Made by a program: the position numbers and the translations under genes. This document shows positions 1 to 11,800 of a stretch of DNA of 64,000 bases, one piece after another; the stretch's first letter is position 1, and every line of letters begins with the position of its first letter. The stretch covers positions 132,001 through 196,000 of the forward strand of contig JAOTON010001533.1 of assembly GCA_034440635.1 (NCBI GenBank). Reading direction: 5' to 3'. This DNA comes from Lepas anatifera. Its lineage: Eukaryota > Arthropoda > Thecostraca > Lepadidae. The notes under the pieces are model-generated. The model saw nothing but the letters and a program-made list of their open reading frames with translations, was not told the origin of the DNA and made no database searches.

Positions 1-378
1 GGAAACCTTCACTAACCTATCCTCCATGACTCCACAAGCTCCAGAAGTTCAAACAGTGTTTGAACACCCTCATTCGGTTTTTTTCCGACGGCACCAAAAA
101 ACGACGGCACGAAGCGCAGCCGTACTTACCACACATTATCCCTGATCAGGCTTGAAAATTTTCCCAAAATGTTTATTTTGGGTCTTCTCAGGTCATGTCA
201 CCAGTGCAGGTCACGTGACACCACCACCAAAAAGAATTTAAGATATAATAAGTAAGAGCAAAGTGAATCTATCAAACTAAAACTCGTATCTCATCATGAA
301 CCCACCAGGTTCCACAAATATATTCCAGCAGTTTATAGATTTACGACCTAGGGTCAGGTACGCATGATGACCTCTCCA

Positions 379-787
379 CAGTGGCAGATCCAAGGGGGGG
401 CAAAAAGGCATTTGCCCCCCGCCCAAACGGAAAAGCTCGGGGCAAAACTATGTTTTTGCCCCTCCCCCAAAGTGATCGACCTCCTTTTTCCCCCAACTCC
501 TATTTAGTTTATCAGCAAGATTCTGGTCCTTTAACTCTCAACTTCAAAAAGAACCAGTTAAGTTCAGTGTAAGTATTGGGCCCCGGACCGGAAGAAGTAT
601 CTCAAGCTCATACTATTCAACCCGTGACGTTTTTTTTTACTTTTCGCTTCAAATACCCAAAATTCAAAAATTCTATTGGGAAGTGATGTTGTAGCGCAGC
701 TTTCAAGGCGCGACGTTTTTTTTTTTTGCTTTTCAACTTTTGACTTTGGTTTGCCCCTCCCAATCCGACCGGCTAGATCCGCCACTG
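379..787. mobile_element. hAT-type MITE with 8-bp target duplication
   Basis: The ends are CAGTGGCAGATCC and GGATCtagCC-like GATCCGCCACTG in inverted orientation. The flanks carry a perfect 8-bp direct repeat, cctctcca, at 371-378 and 788-795. An 8-bp duplication with CAGTGGC ends points to the hAT superfamily. No transposase is encoded; the interior is T-runs and gcccct-rich DNA. Confidence 0.8.
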
Positions 788-814
788 CCTCTCCATTGAA
801 ATTTTTAGTCAGAA

Positions 815-1117
815 CCTCACTTAAGTTTTCAAGAGACTTTTCACCTTAACCCTGACTCCACTATCGAGCGAGAAACTCCCGCAATGGAGAGTTAATTTAG
901 AGGCCACAGTTTTAACGTCCCACAAATCACAGGAACGGCTGCTCCTCTTAGCTCATCGTCTCACTAGTCAGTTGCTAGCCGACCTACATCGGGTAAATAT
1001 TGAGTGCCGGCGCGTAACAGGGGAATCGATCACAAGTCTGCACATGCACTGCCACTGAATTCTCCTGAGCAGCGGACCGGAGCTCAACGCTCTACCCACT
1101 GAGCTACCGGTGCAGGT
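815..1117 (-). mobile_element. tRNA-derived SINE
   Basis: On the minus strand, 1106-1088 reads TAGCTCAGTGGGTAGAGCG, an excellent Pol III A box, and 1033-1022 reads GTGATCGATTCC, a degenerate B box. The head is followed by a body containing gacgttaaa and gggagtttctcgct that recurs at 40745-41045 and, in part, at 23040-23150. It is not a functional tRNA gene: the boxes are about 55 bp apart and no cloverleaf closes. Confidence 0.75.
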
Positions 1118-2050
1118 TGGGAAAACGTGAATTGGCCGACAAATGGCTCTATTTGCGTAGATGTGTCTTAGCATTCTTTCCTATTCTCCAGATCGTGGTA
1201 TCCTAGGTCCCTTTCCAGGTTCATGTTGCAAGTTTTTGACCTGTGTTGTGATCTAAGAGAGGTCATCTGGAACTACTTGAGTTTTTCTTCAAACCAAGCT
1301 CAATAACTTCACAGGAAATTATCATAAAACTTTCATTTTCATAACATTACGTTCGATTATTGTTGCCAGTCTATTGATACCTGACCTAGCATGGTCATAT
1401 CATACATCGTTCGATTTACCGTAACAAGAGGAAGCGAATGGAGCCTAAACATTTCCAGTGGCACCTTTATATTAAGCTTTTAACTGAGAGAGTCAAGTTA
1501 TAAAGCATACCGGAAAACCCGGTACTCGATATATCATTTGTCTTGAGACTAAAAATTTCCGTGGAGAAAAGCTAAAAGCCTACCTGAAATGTACCCCACA
1601 TGTACCCCATCCGGGCAGCCACAGTTGTCAGCTGTTGGTGTGACAACAGCGCTGACGTCACAGTGAATAATCAGCCAGTTGAAGCCCTTGAAGTCTATTA
1701 AATATGTTAGTATGTGCCAGATAATGACGTCATCCACAGGCAGAGGTTTATTTTTTCACCCTAGTGGAGCATTTTAAAAACCAAAATATTGAGCTCATTG
1801 TAAATTTTTCAGAATAATGCATGTTGTCATGATTTCTGGCTGAAAATATCCCTAATTACACTAAATTCCTGGATCCGACCAAGGTACCACATTTCCTTTG
1901 ACCTGAGCCAAAAAGTAACCGATGTAGTTTCCTCACTAATCTTCGCGTTTGTTCGTTATCCCGCATAGGAGCCGAGATCAAAGGGGGTGTTTGAAAATCC
2001 TTCCCCTCTGAGGCAAAGGTGGCTCGGAGGCACACCGGGGTGGGTGTTAA

Positions 2051-2704
2051 AGGTACAATTTTTTAAGCTGCTTGAGATATTGTACTTTTTGGGGTATGCT
2101 GTGTTTTCCGCCGGAAGTATATGTTCATTGTTTGCTAACATTTAGAGTCATATTCATTATCACTTAAACATCAACCCAGAGAGTCATCACTTTATTGACA
2201 GTCACCTTGGAATGTTGCTACAGAAATTCAACATTCGCCGTATAGACCCAACCACTCGGCGCCCAATTATTTCAATATATGGGGCCGGGTTGGGCTGATC
2301 AGAGCTGCAGCAGAACGGACTGAGTACAGAGATAAACCAATAAATGATTTATAAAGAAAAACACGAGGTATCCAATACTCTAACTCCATACATTGACAAA
2401 AATCAAAGGATTACCTATACTCCTCTATAAAGGCTGGTCGATGGTCAAATTTTACGGCACGTGAATTATACAAAATTAGTTGGGTCAAAACTAGACCAAC
2501 TGTAAATGGTTGTCTTGGAAAGAAAACACCAGTTAAGTAAAAAAAGCTGCTGTCTTGACGATAATTGCACTGGCTCTCACAATGCCCTGCTGTCACTCTG
2601 CTCGAAAACCAAGGGCAGGGAACCTGCTCAAGAGCCCTTGCTTGACGAGACATTAAGAACGATGCTGTTGGGGATGGTTAAGCACGCTAGCCTGAAGAGT
2701 TCGA
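2051..2704. other. Stretch downstream of the protease gene, no gene seen
   Basis: This DNA lies past the protease stop codon in the gene's direction, so it should include the 3' UTR. No convincing ORF, RNA or element end is visible. Confidence 0.5.
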
Positions 2705-2887
2705 TCATCTCCCACTAGAGAAGACGTGGAAGATGCTAAACTTGATCCAGTCTAGATATGCTGAGATGCGAGTGTAGATGGTGGGGAGGCCACCAATGGT
2801 GCATATAGGAGGGCCGTAGCTAGTGACACCCACCAGGGTGTATCTGCCGTTCTTCTCGCGGAATGTGGCCGGCCCGCCGCTGTCACC
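2705..2887 (-). CDS. Protease gene last exon: catalytic serine and C-terminus
   Basis: The acceptor ends in ctggcag, and the exon starts exactly at GDSGGP with catalytic Ser569. It continues through VGVTSYG, Cys595 (pairs with Cys565), PTIYTRIS and YLDWIKF to a TGA stop at 2707-2705. About 12 residues follow the usual end of the domain (Trp-Ile). Upstream in the same frame the codons are intron sequence and were excluded. Confidence 0.92.
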   Translation of the reverse strand, partial: GDSGGPATFREKNGRYTLVGVTSYGPPICTIGGLPTIYTRISAYLDWIKFSIFHVFSSGR

Positions 2888-5800
2888 CTGCCAGGAGAGC
2901 AAAACTGTTATCCTGCGTATCGAAGCTCGCCTGGCCCCACGAGAGGGACTTGTAGTGCCACTTGATGGACAGTGTACTTGGCTCGACCTGACTGCTGGGT
3001 ATGTTGAGCATGTGGTCCTCGATATGATTTTAGCGGAACAAAATGTCATGCTGCATCTTGTTCTTTATCTATGTTAGAACACTTTTACCCGAAGTCATTT
3101 TTCTTCTCTGACGCAATTATTCGTGTCTAGCAAAACGATTATCCAAGTTCACTCAGCTTTGTGCTGCTCCATCCAGATACTATTTGGAAGTGAAGTGTAT
3201 GTATGTTGTACATGATCAGGTCATGCATTAATGTGATTCGTCTATGTTCGGACATTCACTTTTTCACCCTAGTCAAAGGGATCAGCGCATTTTTACTTTT
3301 GTAAGCGCGACCTTGATGTCTCAGAATGGACCTTGAAAGCTTGACAGGCAAGGGCGGGCATGGATAAAGTTCCTCACTCGCAAATCAGGGGGAACGTCCC
3401 CCAAAATTTGGGGACTCGACTTAGGTTTTTTGCATTCTATCCCTAATACCCACGTAAACCTGTGTAACGTTTGGTGATGAAGATCATCGTTGTCAGAATT
3501 TTCAACGACAGCCAACATGATCAAAATTTACCTCTTACCCCCCCGTCATCGCTAGTCCGGGGTTCGTTTCTTGCAGTAAAAAATTCCGCGGCGACTCCCT
3601 GGGTCTCATAACTGAACCCCAACCAGATACAGACTTTGAATGCAATCTACAGGCATGTATGGAATGCTGAAAACCCAAACTCAGGTTTTGAAGATTTAGC
3701 GCACTATGCTTCAAAATGTGGTACCATAACAAAGAACGGAATTGCAGGCTGCCAAGCGCTTCGTATACTCACAAAACAGGCAGCGCCTGGGTTGGTGCCC
3801 ACGCAGATCTTCCGCTCATCAACTGGTCCAAACTCTGGGTAGATGGTGCGAGGGCTGTCAAAGCGCTTCCAAACCTCCGCGCACTCCGCCCTAGCGACTG
3901 CCTCGTTGGTGACCCCTTTCAGGACAGGCGACACAGGGCCTGGCCGGGATCCGTTGAAGGAGGTCACACCAAAGCCGGTGATGGTGATGTCCTCTCCAGC
4001 CAAGTCCCTGAAAAGAGCATGGTAGCATTAGAATACGAATATTCAGGAAATATTCAGTGATTTGAAACACGCTGCTGTTGGTGTTTTTTTCCTTTTAGAA
4101 TGAGCCATTTACAGGCATGTTACGATTGTATGTAGATATGTTCCCATTAAGGTGTTTCATTTTGGATCTATTTTATGACTCGACCGTTGTACCTCTATCC
4201 CGTTCCCTGGCCTATTTGGTGTCGTTTGGTACCCATTTATCAAGCTCATTTGGTATGCATATATGCTCATCTAGATATAGATGGGATATTGAACCTTCAA
4301 ATATTCGTGGCTAATATGGATCAATAATTACAAAGTTCATTCAAATCAAATCAATCCTTTGAACTGCCATGGTCATAGCACCACAGTTGCCAAGCCAAGC
4401 CAACATAATCTACTACGGCATCAGGCCTCCCTCACCGGTACTCTCTCGGAAGGCAGGCGGGGGAGAGGCTGCGCGAGAACTGCACAGGCGAGCTCAGGCG
4501 CACGATGGCGATGTCGTTGCGGTTGAGGTCCGGGTCGTAGGCGTAGTGGATCATTATCTCCCGCACGCTGCGGAATGTCGCCTTCGTTTCTTTGGTGGTG
4601 CGCAGGTCGTGGTCGCCCAGAGAGATGATCAGGTGTTTTCCCAGCTGTGTGTAATTGAAACTCTTCTGCCTGATCGGAACAAGGTATGTATCTGTTTCAG
4701 TATGTACATACATACATTTCGAGCATACATGGGTTGACTCTAGATTCAGTGTATGTGACTGGAAACACTATTTTTACACTTAGGCAATAAAAGGTGGCGT
4801 GCAACGCTGCCGTACTTAGTATACCTCTTGCCGTTTTTTTGCAACCTCTGGTAAAATTTTGGGTCTAGGGCATATCAGATCAGGTCATGGTCCCCATCCC
4901 AGGTCAAGTGACCTGATCTAAAAAATGTTAGAGGCGCAGCAGTAAGATCAGACTTTATCAACCGATCTGTGATTCACAGCATCACCACAGGTCACCAAGC
5001 TCAGCAACTTGTGTTAGCATGATTTTTTTAAATGGATGACCACATGGGTCATGCCAGCGTCATGATCTCTCCATTGGAAATGCATGGACAAACTGTCCCA
5101 AGTTCAATAGTTTCACACAGAATGGTTATAGATCACTAAGTTTGAAGTCATTGTGTTTGTCGTGCAACTGCGGCTCAAATAATATGCATCATGGCCTAGA
5201 TTGTACTGCCTGTGATACCTGCTGGTAACCCATGTACAGTGGCGGTGGATAAAGGGGGGCAAAGGGGGCAGTTGCCCCCCCCCAATTATCAGAGGGGCCC
5301 GTGGAAAAATACGCAATTTTAGCTTGGTTCTTTTCTGAAAGTTCATGAACGATCTGACTGAGCCCTCAACAGCTTCGCGGTTTGGACAGTGTCCGAGCTT
5401 TATCTCAGGGGCCTTGAACTTGGGCTCGGAGGCCCTCTAGCTTGGGCTCGAGGACCTTCTAGCTTGGCCTTTAGGGCCCCCAAGCTTAGCCTAAAGGGTC
5501 CCTCGAGCCTGGTCTCAGGGGGCCTAGAACTTGGTCTAAAGGGCCCCCGAGCCTGGTACCAGGGCCCTCACTCTGTCTCAGGGGCCCCGAGCTGTTCCTC
5601 GCCCCCTCCCCCGAGCTTCGTCTCAGGGACCCCCAAGCTTGATCTAAGGGGCCCCCAAGGCTGGTCTCAGGGCACACAAGCTTAGCCTTAAGAGAGACCC
5701 CTTCTAGCTCGGTCTCAGGGGCCCCGAGATTGTCTAAGGGGCTCCGGAGCTTGTCTAAGGGGCCCCGAGCTTGGTCTCAGGGGCCCTCCAAGCTAAGTCT

Positions 5801-8800
5801 CAGGGGGCTCCCGAACGTGACCTCATGGGGTTCCGAGATTGGTCTCAGCCCCCCCCTAAGATTGGTATAAAGGGGCTTCTCAGATTAGTCTAAAGGGGCC
5901 CCTGAGATTGGTCTAAAGGGACCTTTAGCTTGGTTTCAGAGGTCTCCAAGCTTGGTTTTAGAGGCCGCCAAGCTTGGTCTCAGGGGCCCCGAGCTTGGTC
6001 TCAGGGCCCCCTGAGCTTGGGCTCGGGGGCATCGAGCTTGATCTCTAAGAGCCCCCAAGCTTGTCTCAGGGGGCCCCCGTGCTGTGTCTCAGGGCTCCGA
6101 CTTGGTCTCAGGGGCCTCGAGATTGGTCTAAGGGGCTCCCGAGATTGGTCTTAGGGCCTTGAGCTTGGTTTCAGGGGCCTCCAAGCTTTGTTTCAGAGGC
6201 CCCCAAACTTGGTCTCGGGCCACGAGCTTGGTCTAGGGGCCCAGAGATTGGGCTCGGGGGCCTTCGAGCTTGATCTCTAGGAGCCCCCAAGCTCCGTCTC
6301 AAGGAGCCCCGAGCTGTGTCTCAGGGCCCCAAGCTTGGTCTTGTGAGTGCTCAAGTCAGTATGCCTGTCATTTGCGTTTTTTTCTGTGCCGATATAGACA
6401 GCAACATCACAGCGCCCCCAGTTCTCATTCTGCAGGAGATGGAATGTTCCGAAAAAAATACTCAAGAGAATGAAATAATTTGTGTTCCCTACCATGTTTT
6501 ATTATGTAGATGCATACAAACAAACAGCGTTCACTTTTTAACCCTTGCCCCGGTGGCGGGTACGAGCCACCTTCGCCCTGGTAAGGGGGCTAAAAAGACC
6601 CCACGATCTCAAAAACTAAGAGAGCTAGAAAAAGCGCAAAACGGCAATCGAAAGCTCTTCAAAAATGATATCGAAAATACTTCGGTCATTTTTCTTGTCA
6701 GGTCAATATCAAGGTCACCAGAGGTCAAAATAGGTCAAAATCGCTAATATGAGGTGTACTAAGAAAACCTCATATATCTCAGTAACTATGATAGCTAGAA
6801 ACATTTTTCTAACGCCATTCGAAAGCTCTTGAGATGCGCTTTCATTTAAATGGCATTCATTTTCGTGTCAGGTCAAAGCCTAGGGAGCTACAGGTCACTA
6901 AATATTGGGAATATTCTTGGGAATGTCCATAGCCACCCATGCATAAGGGCGTTTACGTTTTCGCTATTAGCTTCCAAACCAAACAAGATACAGCCATAGT
7001 TTATGACCATTGCAATCTCTCGTCAATACGAATCGAATGATATATGATATTGTATGCCAGGTCAAATTTAAGAATTTGACCTGACCGGTCAACGGTCTGA
7101 CCCAACTTGACCTGGTATAGTCATGATGTATATCATTTGACTTCCAGTGACTATACAAACACTTTGGTGACAAAATAAAGCTCTATCTTAGTTTATTCAA
7201 ATTTTATAGAGGAAAACACCAAAAATGCTTATTTGACCTAAGGTGACCTTTTAAAGGTCACAATTAAAAAATTTGGGCATCAGCTTCAGAAATGGGCTAA
7301 GAGCAAGTCGTAACCGATGTTTGAAGTTGATTCCATCCATACTTACTGAGAAAAGCTCATTTCGTGATTTTCCCATGTATTGACAATGAGGAGGTCATGC
7401 TCTGCATGACCTTAGGTCACCAATATCAAAATCCCGGAACAAATGTTGTAGCTCCTGGTGGGCCCAATATGTGGTATGAGTTTCAACTTGATCAATTAAC
7501 CCTTCTTTAGTTATGCGGTTCTAAACATTTTTGAGGTGAGGTCACTTCACCTGGCCTGGTGACCTGACCTGATATGACCTTGAGCCAAAATTTTAGGAAA
7601 GATGTAAAATGATGAACGAACAGCTAGACCAGTTTAGCGGCTGCGCGCCGCCGTTTTTTGGTACTTCGGAAAACCCGAGGGGGTCTAAAAGACCCCCCGG
7701 AGGTTAAAAGAAGAACTATTTGCCTCGGAAGGCCGTTGTTGTACCGTTATTATAATTTTGTTTAACTCCTAACGTGACGCTAGAGCTTAACCCTATTTCC
7801 GGCAGGGGGGCTAATATTGCCCCCTCAGGTTTTCAAGAATATCTCCGAAACGGCTTGCGATAGAACTTTGAAACTTCCTGACTTTTCCTAAAACTAGTAC
7901 AGGCAGGTTTTCTGAAATTGTCAATATTATATATTTACCAGGGGCGGAGGTATGGCTGGGTTTTTGGGGAGGTTCTATCCACAAACCAAGTATTATCGTA
8001 TGCGATGGGTTCTTTGTAAAAGGAAGCCGTCTCTGCTGATCCTGATACCAGTTATATGGTTTTATTATATCATTTTTTATGTGAGATGATAGTGCATTCA
8101 CAATTGTCACTATTTGTATTCATCAGGGGCGGTTACAGCAGTTCAAAATGGGGGAATGTTATCAAGAAGGACTAAACGTTAGTAAGTGAGAAGACTGCTT
8201 ACAGCCGTGCCAGGGCGAATACAATTGGGTATATGAAAATTCAAAATAGTTATAACCAAATTCTAGATTACCAGAGGCGTGTCCAGTCACTACACATTTT
8301 CAAAATGCATATTCCCAGCCAGTATCACCGCCGCGACTCAATATCGTTGTATATTAAAAATGTGTTTCCAATCACCCCATCCGCCCCCCACGACGAGTCC
8401 TTGATCCGCCTATGTCACCCCCTTTCCCAGAGCTGCCATGGGAGGGTAAAATTATCAGAAATAAATTTCAACTAGTCGAGGGACTAATATACTCATGCAT
8501 ACCACTCGCATATTGTTGGTATGTATTTTACCCCACTGTTTTACCTTACTGCATCCGCCCCTGATGAGTTTTTCACTTTTTTTCATTTTATGTGTCAAAG
8601 ATGCCAAGCAGTATATCACGGCTTCTAATCCGCGTAACAAAACTTTTTAAGTTGTATATATTTCCCCTCATAGTCCTGGTCCTGGAACTGCCATTGAATT
8701 TCGAATTTTTGCGTAACTCGAGTATATGACAATTTTGGGTCAATTATTTGTAAATCTGAACTAGTTTTGTGAAAATCGTACAACAGAGACAAGGGTTATG

Positions 8801-11800
8801 GAAAATCTAAAAATACACAAAAATTGTATATTTTGCACGACCTTCTCCTTAAAAATCAAAATTTTGAAATTTTCTTTTTTCAAAATAAAGTTTAGCGTCA
8901 GGGGAATCTATAGCACTTTGAATTTTCAAAATCGGCCGGTTAGATTACGAGATCTTAGGGGGCCGATATTGCCCCCTGCCGGAAATAGGGGTAGCCGGGA
9001 GCCTGACGGAAATAGGGTTAAAGATTTGACGTTCAATGTCCGAGGCTTACGTGAACCTATAAAACGCAGATCTATATTTCGACATCTACATGCTAAATAC
9101 GCTATTCATTTTGCTGTACTACACAATACATATTTCAGCTTGGAATCTGAGATCGTGTGGAAAATCGAATGGGAAGGCAAAACCTTTTTTACACGGACCA
9201 ACTAATCAACAGGGAGGAATAGCTATTTTTGTACTGGGCTAAATACAACTTTTACCATTTGTGACGCTTATGCAGGAGCGGAACCAGTATTCTGCTAGGG
9301 GAGTGGCTGAGCTTTGAAAAATGGCGAAATGGGGGAATAAGGCGCAAAATGACGAAAATGGGGCAAAGGGGGAGGCTGAAGCCCCCGCAGCCCCCTGGAT
9401 CCGCCCCTGCACTTATGCCTCTGACCTCAGGCATCAAGTCCCAACCAATCTATTGCAGTGTTTAGGGGGCCCTTGCTGCCGAGGGGGCACCAGGAAAATT
9501 CTTGCCCCCCATCCGAAAAGAGCATCCGCCGCCACTGCCCACGTAGACTGTAGACGGTACCACTGCTGACCAGGGCGAGGTGCAGTGCCACTGAACGAAC
9601 CCATTAAGTATGCCACCATAGCAAAAGCATCACTAAAGTGCGAAGCGACACTTGATTTTTTACTGTGGTGGACCGAACTGGGCCCTGAGATGTAATCTTT
9701 ATTGCGTTTTCTGTAAAAAAAAATTCGCGGAGTTCACCGCCTACGTGTAAACAATGCTGGTTTGCTTTGCAACAGGGCTTGTTGCACGCCCATCTTTTCA
9801 CTCTCCAATGTTATCTCCAATGAGAGATATTTGCTCTCCTATCGATAAGAAACAGCCAGATAGTCAGGTAAAACAGTTCCCCGAGGACACGACTCCGGAA
9901 AGACTTACCCATGTACACAGTGGGCGGCCGTCACGACATATTCGTCGGTGAGGAGAACGCCACCGCAGAAGAACCTGATGGACTTGGAGGTGAGATTCTT
10001 TCTCTTCAACATGGCTATCTGCCAAGGCCACTCGCCGATGTCGGTTTCAGAACCACCCAAGATTCTGGTCAAGGCAGTGGGCTCCGAAGAAAAGTTGCCG
10101 GTCACATCTGCGCATGAGAATGAAGCTTCAGTACAATATTTTGACACTAGGTGATTCTGAAGCCGCATCCGTAGTAGAAAGTCCAAGGCACTGTCAAGCT
10201 CTAAAAACTGGGTCGGTTTCTAGCTAGCTATCGAGAATAAGGATAGCACCGGGTCGAGGTGGCTGTCAAAACCCACTTCAACTTCAGAATATGGTAGAGG
10301 GTAGACGTTAAATCATCCACACAGTTTACTCATGATAGTTAAAAAATCAGCCGATCTAAAACTGGTATCAATCTGTTTAAACCCGGCCATAGGTGTTACA
10401 TTTGCAAATTCTGTGAAATTTTGACAGAAAAAATTAATGCATTAATTGCCTCAACATTTCCTGTAAAATTTGTATATCCATTACACACTTCTTCAACCAT
10501 TGAGCTCTGAAGGTGCTTTGTGTCATTGGCAATAACTGATCGGACACCTTTGTTTCAAGAGAGCAAGTGAAGGCTAAGTTAGCTTAAACTTTTTGGATAG
10601 CTGATTGAAGCTAAGACACCGATGATGATGATCATCATGATGATATTTATTTTTTCAGCGTTGAAACTTTTTAAAATCTTCATTTGGAGGGGGCTACAGG
10701 GTATCAAGCAAACGCACAGCTCTAGCATTCATGCACGTAGGGTTAGAGTTTTGTTCGAAAATTGTATACACATAATTGAAATGATGCCGCTACCCTCGAG
10801 TGCCCACTGCATTCCGGTACAACTGTGGCGTGGTGACGGGAACGGAATCCGAACACAAGTGATGTTTCACATCTGTCTCAAGGACAGGATATGAACCAGA
10901 CGAGGTGGGGGGCTTTTTTAGTGTTTTTGTTGCGGTGCTTCCGATATCAAGAGTGTAAAAGTATGCATGTGACGCACAACAGACGAATCGGTTCAGCAGT
11001 CGGCTTTTCTCTCCGACCAACATCACACAACACCTATTCGCACACCTATAGGCTTCTCTTTAGAGTGAGGTCGGACAGAGTCAGGTTGCTGATGAGAGGA
11101 GCCGCATTCGTATGTGGAGCTGTATCCATATGTGGAGAAAAGCTAGTGTGTATACCACGTAAATTTCCTATTATCTACCACAACATAACAAATGATGAGC
11201 AGTACTATTTTAACCCTGGCCCCGATGGGGGTGTTTGAACACCACCTCGGGTTTTTCCGGTGGCACGACAAAAGGACGGAGTGCAACGCCAATGTACTTG
11301 ACGCTCCTTATTCTGGATCAATTCCGTTACTTTCCCCAAAATTCTAAGGTCGGGTCACCTCAAGTCAGGTTGCCAGTGCAAGTCAAGTGACCTCACCTTT
11401 AAAATTTTTCTAAGGTGGCATAAGTAAGAAATGGGTGAATCTGGGTAAGTCTATCGGATTGAAACTTTGAAACTTTTGAAATTTGGTGTTTATGTGTAGA
11501 TACAGCTGAGAATGCCTTCATATTATCCAAATTGTAGTACCCTGGGCCGCTTTCTAGGTTCTTGTTGCAATTTTTGACCTGTGACCTCTGAGAGGTCATC
11601 TGGGGCTACGTAAGTAGTTTTCAGACTTAGGTCAATAAATTTGCATGAAATAATGATACAACTTTTATTTTGATACCATTACGTTTGGATTGCTATTGCG
11701 AGTTGATTAATATGCATATTTAACTATGCTAGGTTGGATAGTGACCTTGACCAGACATTAGGTCAGGTCATTTTTAGATTTGACCTAGTATAGTCATTTT

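Larger units (their letters stand above)
52..2050. mobile_element. TTAA-flanked AGGTCA-rich element, left end lost, interrupted by two insertions
   Basis: The right end (GGTGTTAA at 2050, preceded by a gtgtttgaaa block and gaggcaaaggtggctcgg) matches the ends of the elements at 11210-12114 and 54525-55528. The left part keeps gtgtttgaacaccc and the block with the GC hairpin remnant near 95-125. The terminal left TTAA is not recognisable. The interior is broken by the MITE at 379-787 and the SINE near 815-1117. Confidence 0.7.

Noticed and set aside
1022..1106. tRNA gene on the minus strand
   Set aside because: The A box is good, but the B box is degenerate and too far away and no acceptor stem forms; it is a SINE head.
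5389..6154. Open frames over the tandem array
   Set aside because: They follow from the repeat period and appear on both strands.
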